From: Pieris napi
Taxonomy: Eukaryota > Arthropoda > Insecta > Lepidoptera > Pieridae
DNA: 64,000 bases
NCBI RefSeq assembly: GCF_905475465.1
Contig: NC_062237.1
Coordinates: forward strand, 10,464,501 to 10,528,500
Reading direction: 5' to 3'
Shown: piece by piece, positions 45,418-57,500 of the stretch
How the letters are laid out: each line of letters begins with the position of its first letter
Position numbering within the stretch: the stretch's first letter is position 1
Translations under genes and position numbers: made by a program
Notes under the pieces: generated by a model
Seen by the model: the letters and a program-made list of their open reading frames with translations, nothing else
Databases searched by the model: none
What the model was told of the DNA's origin: nothing

Positions 45418-47137
45418 CTAATCACTTCCGCTTTCGTCCCCGGAACCGGATGACGCCTCTGCCTCTGATGAAGAGGCCTTCGCTTTCTTCGAATCTTTAC
45501 TCTGAAAGACAAACATATTTTGTACAAACATGTTAGGAGGTGCTAATAAAATCCCAAAAGAAATGTTATTAATAACACTAAAGAGATTTTAATAAGTTAT
45601 ATACATTTTTCATAATAATTATCTAGCTCATAGGGTTCGTTTCCAACTAAAAAAAATATACAAACACTATAAAATAATTTTGGCTGGCAACATTTTTTGT
45701 TGTTATATTTAGGGAGCGTTCAAGTTTACGTCTATTACGTCACGCAATTTTTGGAGATTATTGACCTCCCCCCCATGTTACGCGCCGTAACGTTTTTCAG
45801 TACCCAAGTATAGTAAAACGTTTCGTGACCACCTAGTGACTCTTTATACCTAAAAGTTACCATTATGTGGTGTTAAATACTGGAAAGACGAAAATAATAT
45901 TAACAATAACGCGTAATTCAATCCCCGCCCCGCATCGTAACGTTTTGTAAAAGGACCACCCCCCTAAAATTCGTTACGTAATACTTGAGTGCTCCCTTAC
46001 TTAATTAAACCAAAAATTATCAATCAACCTCTTTGCTTTCTTTCTTCTTCCCACTATCAGAATTTGACGAGCTGTCATCATCTTCAATATACTCTTTACT
46101 GGTAAATTTCCCGGAACCGGATCCAGCGCTGGTGTTCTTCGCCTTTTTGCTTGGAGCGGGTCCTTTACTCTTCTTTTCCGCTGCTTTCTTCTCCTTATCG
46201 GCTTGCTTCTTCTTTTGTTTGAACTCGTCCGCTGCGCCGCTGTCCTTGTATTTTTTCATAGCTTCACTATAATCTTCCTTGGCTTTGCTTGCTTTTTCTT
46301 CCCATTCCTGAAAATTTAAATAAAATTAGTAATGGACACTATGAGGTATAACTGCTGCTTGTATTAAAAGGTCCAATTTATTTAATATATAAATATAAAG
46401 TTAAATAAATCCAGACTTCAGAATATTTTTATGTATGAACAATTTTATTTAATAAACATTAAACCATAATGCAAATAGCCTATAGTAGGATCGCGCTTAT
46501 ATCGCGTTATCCTTTGATTTATATGATACGTATATATAGCATGGAGACATACATATTTAGTGAATATATATAGTATAGTATGTTTATAACAAGTGACAAT
46601 TTTTTTAACATCAAATACATAATGAATCAATTTTAAGCAATAAAATTCACTATTTATAATATTATTAACTTACTTAGTAACAAAAAATATATATAAACAG
46701 AACATTAAAACAAATTAAAAAAAAAAGATCTAAACGGTAATAGTTAACAATTCCTTACCTTATGTAAGCATAAATATAAAATATATTTAAAAGTTCAGAT
46801 ATCCCATTCTCTTACCGACTTATCCTTAAGGTCTCTCCATAACTCTCCTCCCTTCTTGGCGACTTCTGTCACTTTGGTACCAGGGTTCTCTTCCACAATC
46901 TTCTTTCTGTTCTCATTAAGCCATAACATAAAGGCAGTAGAAGGTCGTTTAGGTGCATTTGCGTCCTTTTCACGTTTCTTCGATTTATCCTTGCGTTTAC
47001 GAGGTGTCTCAGACTGAAAATAAATGTATATTCAAGTATTCATAAATAAAATAGTATTTGCCAAAACTCAATTTCCGCCTGCGTCGATTTTATGCATTTT
47101 GACAAGATTATTTGCGTCCTCATCATCATCAATCATC

Positions 47138-47169
<32 letters not shown>

Positions 47170-50100
47170 GATATATATATATATATCTATGATTAGAGAT
47201 ATATGTATTATGTATATCAATCATCAATTTACAAAACACCATAATTTATACAAATAAAACTTTCGGAAGAATCACAATTTCTAATTCGTTCGGTAGTTTG
47301 AGAGTTTATCGCGTTCAAACGAGCTTGCGGGACGACCAAAAAGGGCAGTCTTCGCAGCCCATAGACACCCATTTTTAGTGGGTGCGTTGCCGGCCTTTAC
47401 TTATTATACTATCAGAAGCGAAAGAAATGTTGCCATAGTGGCTAAATTCCGCCCTTATTCCTCACACACACACGTTCGAATGACATCTGTGTCACAACGA
47501 AAGTTTCCTTCTATGTGTGCCATTCAATTGCTCCTACGGCGAAGGAAAACATCATGAGGAAACCGGATTGGTCAAATCTAAAAATTAGACGACATATGCC
47601 AGACAATGGATCACCTACATGTCTTTGAAATAAAAATGAACAAAAAACTGATGCAATCTGCAAGACCCTTTATTAACACAACATATGTAACTCTGTTTTT
47701 TTAAATTAATGTATATAATTTTGATAAAGCATTATTAAAAAATACATACGATTGTAATTGTTTTCTTGGGCTTCTTTTCTTTTTTCTTTTCTTTCTCTTT
47801 CTTACTTCCTTTAGACGCATCTGACGCATCCGAATCTTCCGACGACGATGGATTTGTATCATATCTGAAAACATTAAAAGAATTACTACTTAATCAGATA
47901 AATAAAATGGAAAATCTCAATAATACAAGTGGAAAAATTACTTTCTTAATAGTGCCTTTAAACCGAAAATGCTTACTACTCGGAAATCGAAACTACACCC
48001 TAAAGGTACTACCAAAGCCACAAATCATTTAATCTGTATCTATAAAAATTCAACCATCAATAACGTGTTCTTCTCGATTCCCCATTGAGAATGTGGAGGA
48101 AGGATTGTTAACAGTTCTTCAAATCCAATAGGAGTATCCTCGACCAGGACGACTCATTGGTCTAGTGGTTAGTACCCCTGACTGCGAATCCATGGGTCCC
48201 GGGTTCGATCCCCGGCTGAGGCGAACATCGATGTGATGAGCATTTGGTGTTGTTCTTAGGTCTTGGGTGTTTAAATATGTATTTATATGTATATCTATCT
48301 ATAATATGTATGTATATCCGTTGCCTAGTACCCATAACACAAGCTTCACCAGCTTAGCATGGGACTAGGTCAATTGGTGTGAATTGTCTTAAAAAAAAAA
48401 AAAAACCAGTCTAACGACTGACTGGCCGGTCCAGAGACCCCTTTAATATTCCACCAACTCCAACTAGCTTAACAACCTATTTTGATTGACGAAATTCTGA
48501 TAATTTCATTGGTATTTTACGATGCATTGAACTATTTAAAATCTATACCGAATTGCCTAACGTATAATTTTTTAATTTGTAAGCGACATGGTGACATCAT
48601 TCGACGCACGTTTCTATTAGAAATGTTCTAAAAAACATAAGTTTGTATTCGTTCTCATAATCAACTATATATAGTATGTGATAATGAACCGCTGTGGAAC
48701 ATTCTTCTACTTAGCATAATGCTGAGCAAGCGCCAATTACAGCCACAGTACACACGCATTACACACTTGTAACAAACCGAATGGGAAACGAAAAAAAAAA
48801 AACAATTTTTTATATCTCTCATTAGGTATATTTTTGAAGTTATACTTCTTTAGGCGCGTTATGAAAAATTGCGCGCGCACCGTGACACAAAATTAACAGA
48901 ATGAAGTTGCCCACGGAAGATGCTACGGCATCGGACATAATTTAAAAACAACATTCGAATAATAAAAGAATTTATGTTACACTTAATGTAGGAGAATATA
49001 AATATATATTTATTTATTTAACTTTTCAAATGTAAACTGAACTTTATTGACTATAATGACTCCTTTTCCAGTCTTTGATTATTTAATTGTAATTAATTAT
49101 TTGCATGCAATCTAAAACTATTTTTAATAATGCCAAAGAAGTATAACTTCTTACGCGCGTACATAAGTACACGCACCCTTTTTTTTATTTAATTTTTTTT
49201 CTTATTGTTATTTTGTGTGTGTGTGTTTTTATTATTTCATGTGCACTATACTAGTTTTACCATCTCAAAAGGCGTTGTTTCTGTATTAAGAAGTTCCCTC
49301 AGCATAATAATGTAGTCTATGTGAGCTAAAGGTAATTATTACTTAATTAAAAAGAACTTACTCTTCAGCAACATCACTCTCTTTGGCCTTATCGGGATTA
49401 AAGTCTTCATCAGTACTTTCGTCTGAGCCATCGCTGTCATTTGAATCTCGTTCCTTCGCTTCGGCTTTGACTCTTTCGAGATACGCATCGGGCTCTTTCT
49501 CAGTGTCCGAATCACCGAAGTCGTCATCGTATAGAGCTTTGTCCTGAAAAAAGATTTAATGAAGATGGGTGCGGAAGAAGTAATAACAGGGAAAAGATAC
49601 CTACATCATTATCATGTTTTTAATTAACAGCTTGCCCATTTAGAAATTCATAAACTAAAATTAGAATCAAACTAAGACACATACAGATGGCAGATGGTCA
49701 AAAACGGTAACCCAATGGACTGGCCCAAAAGGACAAAAAAACAAGGACCAAAAGGACAAAGAAACAAGGACCAAAAGGACAAAGACACAAGGACCAAAAG
49801 GACAAAGGAACAAGGACCAAAAGGACAAAGGAACAATGACCAAAAGGACAAAGAAACAAGGACCAAAAGGACAAAGAAACAAGGACCAAAAGGACAAAGA
49901 TACAAAGACCAAAAGAGCGATGGGCCTACGAGATTGAAAGTTTAACTGAATTAGGACGAGCAGATTTGAGTTGAAGTTTTTTATTATTTTCTATTTAGTG
50001 ATATGACTTTATAAGATTACGCTACCAATTAACAAAGAAAAAACCACGGAGCAGGAACTACTTGAACATAATTTAACTATTTTCATATTTAAACAATTTA

Positions 50101-53100
50101 CTCTTAGAAATAATGAAATAAAAAGGGCAAAATCATCATCAAAGGAACACAACAATGTATCTAATGAAAGTTGTAATTTCAAACGCCGAAATCATAAAAT
50201 ACTTACATTTTTGCCTGTATTCTTAACATGCAGTTTCTTAGTGGTGATATAATTGAATAACTTATCATATTCCCCTTTCTCTATACTACTGAATGTGTGG
50301 ATACTGCCTTGTTTTAATTCTATTTCAAAATCGAATGATCTGAAATTAATAATATTAATTAATATATATTTAAATACCTTTAAATAGTAATATCATTAAA
50401 CGCGGAGTTAAGTCAAATGTCGTCACGCGTAATGCGCACCTAAGACGCGGAGCGTGTTCGTCGAGTACGTACAAATGATGCGTTGCTTTAATCTAGTATG
50501 GGAGGTCACAGACAAGACATTTCGTCAACTTCTATAATCTATTTCTAAATAATTTTGTTGCTTTTGGCATCCTATTTAATGACACCGAGATTAGTTCAGA
50601 AATTTAAGAGATTTATATAATGCTTAATATTTTGTTTTCAAGAGATTTAATTTTTTACAACACAAGTGTATTAAATTTTTAGCCTTGCTTTAATGATTGA
50701 AATTTAACTTACTTAGTAGATGAAGCACCTCCTCTCGCAAAGTTAACCGAGGCGATCTCTTCAAAGCGGATGTGGACGGGTGGTTTGTGGACATAGATGA
50801 AGCCTTTCTCTAGCGGGTACAAATATCCAGCCGCTGCCTTGTATGAACAAGCTATGGCTGGTGTTTTGTGATGCCTGAAATGAAATAATTATCATAAAGT
50901 ATATATACTGGTGTTTTGTATATGGATGAATATAAACAAAATTTGTTAGAACCTGAAGTTTTGTTAGTTCTATAGCCCGATAAGAGTTTTTTTAAAGCAT
51001 ATAAAACAAGCAACATTCATGGAATTTTTATTACATGTTTCATAGATTTAAGAACAAACAGGTAAAAAAAATATATTAATTAAAACTAGATCAGTCTTGG
51101 GTGTTTAAATATGTATTTATATGTCTATATATAACACAAGCTTCACCAGCTTAGCACGGGACTAGGTCAATTGGTGTGAATTGTCTTTAAAAAATAAAAT
51201 AAAATTGCATTCTTTAAACTACATATTTCGGTCAAATTATGTTAACCCCGGGATCATATATTTGCATGGTGATCAGATGTTACAATATAGCATAATAATT
51301 TTAGTTTATTGGAACTTTAGTTTTGGCATGTTGTTGTTTCATTGATTCTCATTAAGCAAATGACCAGCCATCTGTGCCTACCAACCAGAAGTTTATTGTT
51401 AGAATTTAATTAACTCTTACCCTAAGAAATCACCAGGTCCGGTTACACGTCTGTTGATGATAACTTTCATAATTTTCGCTAGTACTTCATATGTTGGCCC
51501 AGATAGTTCCTTTGTGATTTTGTCTTCATACTTTTCTTTTAGTTCCTCTCTAAAACATTCAAATATACAATGACTATTCATTGAAGTTTTGGTAGCAAAA
51601 GTAATTTAATTACTAAAATTAAAAAAGGTTATTTACTATTTATTTATTTAAGCTATGAAAAATGTTATAATTATGACTATTAATTTCTCATTATATTAAA
51701 ATAAATCTATTTTTTTTTATATTAATACTTACTCAGTGAAAGGTAGCTCCAGGCTAGTTTCCTCTTCAATACCAAAGAGCAATACTAAATAATGATATCT
51801 TGTTTGACCCTGTTTAATGGGTGGATCCAAAGATACAACAAAGAACATTTGCCGTGTATCTTTGTGTGGTAACAGAAATAGACGAAGCACCGTAGACATT
51901 GGTATCTTGTAATCAAAAGTTTTACCATGGAGTTGGAAGAATGTTTGAAATACTTTGATATCATAACGACCACTGTAATCAAAAAAATCACAATGTGGAT
52001 AACATGGTTTTAAATTTAAAAATAAATGGAAAATCTTTTATGGGAATTCCATACAATTCTTCAAACGCTCATTGAAATTTAAAAAAAAGGCATCTTTGGT
52101 TTGCTTCAAAATAACTTTTTTAAATTAAAACTTTGAAGTTTTTATCAAGCTATTAAATCTTGAACTTTTTGACTTTATTTTTTTGTTTTGTTATATACTG
52201 TATAGGTAAGTCAATATTTTAGAAGGATCATGATATGTTTGCTTAAGACTATGGACAAAAATATGTAAAATATATACCGTGGTGTAAGACATTGTAACTC
52301 TCGGAAGATAGCGATGGCATCTCCAGAGACAGAAATGACACTGGCTTTGTTCATCACTTGTTGGTGGAAAGCCTCCACAGCATCCATGTCACCTGCCAAC
52401 TCACTTGTTGGTATGTGAAAACGCATTTCCATCAAAGATACTGGTGTGTCATCATTCTAAGAAATAAAAATACTCATCATAAATAAGTCTTAAAATAGTC
52501 AATTGAATATTCTTCAAAATAATTTTAAAATTCAAATTTCACTAAATTTTGATCTGTGACAATAAGTTATAACAAAATGTATATAAATTTATATAAAACT
52601 AGAAGTACTTATAAATAGACTAGCTAGCTACATTTACTTTACTTAATATATTGGTGTCTTATAAGACTGTTTATTATCACCAAAAGTGCAACTATATAAT
52701 TATAAATTAATTAACTTATTTATAAAGAAAAATAAGCATACAAAACTGTAAAACCAAAATACTTTGAACCACAATTAATTTTATTACCTGATGGAATTCT
52801 AATGTTACTTCATTCTTGCCTGTGTTGCACTGTGACACATAATGTAAGGGAATTTCAAATGCTGTATTTGACCCCACATTATAGCTAAGTACAGCTCCAT
52901 TAAACTTAGCTGTGCCCCAGTTCCAGCCCTTTAGAGATAATTCCTTTTCTAACATGTCCTTCTTATAATTAGTTTTAAAAAACTTAGCCACTTTTTCTTG
53001 TTCCTTAAATAATAAATAATTTATTTTAAGCTAAGGGTCTTTAGGAGCTAGTCTTGGACAGTATGACCAAATTTAAATTAAAATTATTTTCAATTTCTCA

Positions 53101-53611
53101 GCTTTTCAATTTCACTTTCCAAATATTAAGATTTTACACTCCATATAAAATAATTAAGATGTCAAGGTATTAAGAGCTTTAAATAAAATAAATTTTAATA
53201 ACATTACCCCTTCTTTAAATCCTCCATATCTGTGTAGAGTACCATTCTTAAGAAAAACACGGAGCCCCCAGGAGCCTATAAATTTCTGAAAATTAACTAG
53301 CTCTATGTCATTGGAAGAAATTTGCTCCACTTTTCCAGTCTTGCTATTTTTGAAGATAATGTTCTGATCGGTCATCTTCAGCCGTCCAGGAACCTAGGAA
53401 TAAGAATATAAACAACATTTTAAGAGGTTGTAAAAGTGAGGCATATATAACATACGAAAGTACAAGCACATTAGCACATTTTATTAGATTTTAAGATAGT
53501 TATATTCTTTACTAGCAAAAAAGTCTTACTTAAATTTATTATAAAGCCTCGATAACATACCATGGTGCCTTTTATTTCAGCTGAAACATCGTTGTATTCT
53601 AAAAACTCCAT
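45418..53611 (-). CDS. Ssrp: SSRP1, HMG-box subunit of the FACT histone chaperone
   Basis: Thirteen coding exons on the minus strand: 53561-53611, 53208-53393, 52788-53003, 52278-52456, 51733-51972, 51421-51549, 50713-50874, 50207-50339, 49362-49543, 47750-47864, 46816-47013, 46029-46307, 45418-45501, giving 717 residues (fly Ssrp is about 723). Order: N-terminal Spt16-binding domain (GRLKMTDQNIIFKN, FIGSWGLRVFLKNG), tandem PH middle domain (FQLHGKTFDYKIPMSTVLRLFLLPHKD, YVHKPPVHIRFEEI), acidic stretch (DDDFGDSDTE...SDGSDESTDED), HMG box at about 550-620 (KRPSTAFMLWLN...LWRDLKDKS, EWEEKA), basic then Ser/Asp/Glu tail. With Spt16 it moves H2A-H2B during transcription and replication. The last donor (GAG then GTTGAT) is weak; without that splice the frame stops two codons later at 46020 (692 residues). 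A MITE lies just beyond. Confidence 0.96.
45711..45997 (-). mobile_element. MITE of the GGGAGCG family, copy 2
   Basis: Ends AGGGAGCGTTCAAGT and ATACTTGAGTGCTCCCT bound 287 bp. It is the inverted counterpart of the copy at 21459-21738 with high similarity along its length. It lies in the last SSRP1 intron, its near end about 30 bp from the splice donor. Confidence 0.88.
47143..47186. repeat. (AT)n microsatellite
   Basis: About 45 bp of TA repeats with one GATA interruption in an SSRP1 intron. Confidence 0.9.
47335..47400 (-). repeat. LINE 3'-end fragment
   Basis: On the minus strand GGCCGGCAACGCACCCACTA...GGGTGTCTATGGGCTGCGA. It matches in plan the GGCTGGCAACGCACTCGCGA...GTGTCCATGGGCGGCG part of the LINE fragment at 14989-15340. 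Confidence 0.5.
47455..47650 (+). repeat. degenerate SINE S2 copy
   Basis: TACGGCGAAGGAAAACATCATGAGGAAACC and the following GACATATGCCAGACA...GATCACCTACATG follow the body of SINE S2, with loss of the head. It lies in an SSRP1 intron. Confidence 0.5.
48148..48405 (+). mobile_element. tRNA-derived SINE, family S1, copy 2
   Basis: Same head, body and A tail as 12195-12440, with few differences, including A-box-like TTGGTCTAGTGGTTAGTAC and B box GGGTTCGATCCCC. It lies in the SSRP1 intron 47865-49361, antisense to the gene. Confidence 0.88.
48829..49180. mobile_element. family R1 element with inverted ends
   Basis: TTTGAAGTTATACTTCTTTA at the left and AAAGAAGTATAACTTCTTAC at the right are inverted repeats bounding a GCGCG-containing body (AAATTGCGCGCGCACCGTGA, AACAGAATGAAG). 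Relatives are at 1-95, 19483-19735, about 20011, 28690 and 56560-56720. No ORF. Confidence 0.6.
49723..49912. repeat. 23-bp minisatellite, about 8 units
   Basis: Units close to CAAAAGGACAAAGAAACAAGGAC repeat about eight times in the SSRP1 intron 49544-50206. Because 23 is not a multiple of 3 and the unit has no stop, all three minus-strand frames stay open with the same repeating peptide. These ORFs are by-products, not genes. Confidence 0.93.
51094..51199 (+). repeat. SINE S1 3' fragment
   Basis: GTCTTGGGTGTTTAAATATG, then ACACAAGCTTCACCAGCTTAGC and GGTGTGAATTGTCTTT plus an A-rich tail. It is the 3' part of the S1 family with an internal deletion, in the SSRP1 intron 50875-51420. Confidence 0.75.
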
Positions 53612-54545
53612 AGTAGCGTGTGCTGGAGAATATACAATTCCTGGCTTTGTCTTTTTTTCGCTTTTTTATTGCCGTTAAGTAATAATTACCGACTGGCAAT
53701 ATGAAACACAACGCAACAAAAGGAAATTAATATGTATTTAAATACGGTACTATTAGGTAAATACGAATCAACTTGAGTCAAGTAATAACAAGCGGCAAGC
53801 CTGAAGTCCACAGATTAGAGTACCTTTATAAAAAGTTTAATCCCTTAACACACACTAGTAAAGTTGACTGCTTGTGTGATCTGTGTAGACACGAAAAAGT
53901 ATCGATATTTTGTGATATCGAGTTTTTTATTTTATTTTCAATAGCGATTCTTTTTGACAGATATCTCATATCCAACAGTGTTTTCACATCTAGGATATTA
54001 TAAGTGTATGTTTGCTATCTTACTTAATTCATTTTTGTTTTTTCTTGACTAATTCATTAAATCACTTATCTACTGTATACATCATCTAGGGACAAGTACT
54101 ATTAATGTAGTAATAGTAAACTAACATAAAAAAAACACTATATATAACAGATCAGATTCAGGGTAAGAAATACCCGAAGGGAACCACAGGATAAAACGAA
54201 GAATATAATTGCGTCGATGTCAATTAGCAAAATGTCAAACATCAACAAATAATTCAATTTGATAAATGACAATTTGGAAATTACAGTTTTCACTCAATGT
54301 TGATAGTACGAAGACGTATGGTATCTTTGTTGTGATTTAAAAAAATAGAGTTTGTTTTGTTTAGGATTTTAATAAAAACAGTTATTAATTAAATTAGTAT
54401 CCCTAATATTAATACAAAATATAAATCCCTATTGTTTAGTGTTATCAAACCGGTGAAATAAAATCCTTAACGTTGATAGGATTTAGAAGTCTTAAGTAAT
54501 ATATCCTCGTTTATTTCGTAGTCATCCTTTACATGTGCATATCCT
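53612..54545. promoter_or_regulatory. divergent promoter region, SSRP1 / unknown gene
   Basis: 934 bp separate the SSRP1 start (minus) from the start of the plus-strand gene at 54546. It must carry at least the SSRP1 core promoter. No TATA box or repeat is convincing. A 77-codon ORF at 53773-54003 has no family features. Confidence 0.45.
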
Positions 54546-57500
54546 ATGGCGTCATTATCGCTACCAAGGGTACTTCAATTGAAGAAAAACAGTTTGGATG
54601 CAGAACGCGAACACTTTGAAAAGTTTCAGGTAAGTCATATATTCATATATATTTATGTTAATATATAATATAAAAATAGTGTTCCATATGTTTCATAATT
54701 ATGCTGGAACACAACAATTATTAGAATTTATTAGCTGCTAAAATTCGTAGGATATTTTTCCTTAAATATTTTTTTTTGTTTATTTTTAGTAAACTGTAAT
54801 TTAAAGAAACATATGAGTGCACTTTAACTTTAAATCCTATTAAAAATCAATGTAAATAGTAGTCTAGTTTATGTTAATAACTACTGTAATAATATGGCAA
54901 GAATTAAAGTATAAATATAATATTATGGTGGAATACATTCATAATTAGGCAGCAAAAACATGAGTGATGAACCTGTTTTGATAAATATTGAAGAATATCT
55001 TGTTGTAAATGTGAATGCAAACTTTATCACTTGACCTACTTAAGTTGTTAATATTTCTTGCTTATTAATGGATTCATTAATAATAATATTATTATAAGTA
55101 TAAAATATAGTGGCTGTATCCCAAGTTGAACAACAAGAACATAAATAAGAGTCACTATTATTGCCTATCATCAAAGATTAAATTTTAAGCCTTAAAATTC
55201 TATTTGTATGTAGAGTCATATACATTTTTTTAATAAAACAAACATTTGAAAAGAAAATCTTCAAATTTAATTTAGGTCTTGATGATAAAATACTTCTAAT
55301 TAAGTACCAACTCATTTAGTTTTTATTAGTAAAGTATGAGGGACAAAATCTTCTGCCTTATTGTCACATCCAGTTCCTGAACTCTGTCCTTGAACTGAAC
55401 CTTCTGTCTGTCCACTTTCCTAGTATTATAATAATTCTCTTATAAATATTATTCATACTATAAACACCAAAGTTCATACATATAGAACTATTTTAAATTT
55501 AAAAGGTATAATGTTATGTAGATCCTTAATAATTCATAAAAAAGATAATTTCTGATATTATTCACTTTGTATTTGGAGAAGTATCTTAAAAGAAGAAGGA
55601 TAGTTAAGTGAGAAAGATGTTAATATTTTGCTATCATCATTATCATTTACTTAAAGGAACACTGACTGGACACCTGATAAGTTATCAATGTTATCATACA
55701 TAGATAAATTTTGTTGTTTCATTTTGCGATAACCATTCGCCATACTTCTAGATTGATTGAGTTTGGTGTATAGAATTATTCTTGTGTTCTTGGATTACAC
55801 GGGTAAGTTAGTTGATATTTGTTATGGGTGACTTAACTGGTAGCAGATCTTGTATCATATAAAGCGAAGATGAAATCATTGAAATGAAATAAGTGTATTC
55901 TTTAGTTGTGAAAGTATCACCCAAGTAATCTCATTATTTTTTAAAATAAATAGTACTTTCATTTGCTTACGAAACAATTTACGTTTTTATAAGAATGTTA
56001 GTCTGTAGTATGTCTTAAAGGTCTATAAATTTATATTAAATATACATTCGGTGGTTAATAAAATAAAACGTGGGTTAAATTTGAGAGAGCCGGATGGATT
56101 GTTCACTACAGCTTTGATTGTCGGTATCCGCCTACACCACGCCAACGCCAATAGTTTCGTTCCCGTTACGCTTTTATATTTGTTTACAGTTTTTGAGTTT
56201 GAGTCCTATATGGTCAAAAAGTATATTTTTAAAGTCTGTCTCTATTGATAGGGTTAGATATAGTTGCTTTGCTTTCTATATGTGATGTGAAATAAATTAA
56301 TATAATTATTCTATGCATCTTAATATATTAAAGAAGAATATATCTTATGTACATATTATGTACTTACCTTATAATAGTTATGGTAAAGTAAGCTGAATAT
56401 TGGTGAGCTTTAAGTGGACTAAGGATAGGAACATGACTCTTGGTTAGGTAGATTACAAAACTTTATTGAAGCCATAACGAAATAAGTGAGTGAAAAACGT
56501 GGGAAGCTGTGATGAATGATTAGAAACCGGCTGCAAGTGTCCGCGATTCCGCGAAATATTATCGTTTGATACGAACATTTATTGAAGTTCTTTTGGCGGG
56601 TTAGGGAAAAATGATGAGAGTAAATTTTTACGATGCGCGCGCACACCGTCGCATAAAACCGACACCAGCACACCGTCACAAAAAACCGACACCCTGAAGT
56701 TAGCTAAAAAAGTTAAAAAGATTTTTATCCTGTTACGCCAAATGTTTACGTTAATTACGCCATGTTTTTTTATACAGTATGTATGCGAATACTTTATATA
56801 AGCGAATATATATATATATATCTACTGAAACTGTTAAGTTACTTGATTTTAAAGAGTGCATAAAATGTTGGATGTGGTGCATTTCCATTGTAAACGAAAT
56901 TTATAGGGAGATATTTGTTGCGATATGGTAAGACCAGGTGCTAGTATGGACACAGTCTGTGATTGTATCAAAGAATAAAGTCAGTCTATACAAATAATTC
57001 TATAGTAGGTATGACACCACATCACAATGCATAAGAATGTCTTATGTTACTCGCATAATACTTTATGACTCATGTATCTTCCTATCTTGTTTTTCTAATT
57101 GTATATGCATAATCGTTCATGTACCTAAATCACAGCCGGCCTTGACTTATTTTCTAGCAGCATTTAAGAAAAGTTGTTATTATAATAATGATATTAGATA
57201 ATATAATATTGTTAGGTAGGTTTATGTATAAGTTATAGTTTATGGAATGATGCTTTAAAGTTGATTTACGTGTTATAAATGCTTAAATGTTAAAATTGAG
57301 ATTCACATAACGGAATAACAATTGCTAAACAATTCACGTTGATAGTACGTGAATGTACGAAGCTGCATTCAAAATGTCAATTTCTTTGTTTGACCTACTG
57401 ACAGTGATGTTTTACGTTCCCACGAGTAAGTAAAAGATTTCTTCGATACGTTAAGTAAAGGGTTAATAAGAGGCCTGCAGAGAAATATTAATGATAACGG

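Noticed and set aside
49667..49945. Four overlapping ORFs on both strands with Phe/Leu/Pro- or Lys/Gln-rich repeats
   Set aside because: All come from the 23-bp minisatellite in an SSRP1 intron; no splice or start context.
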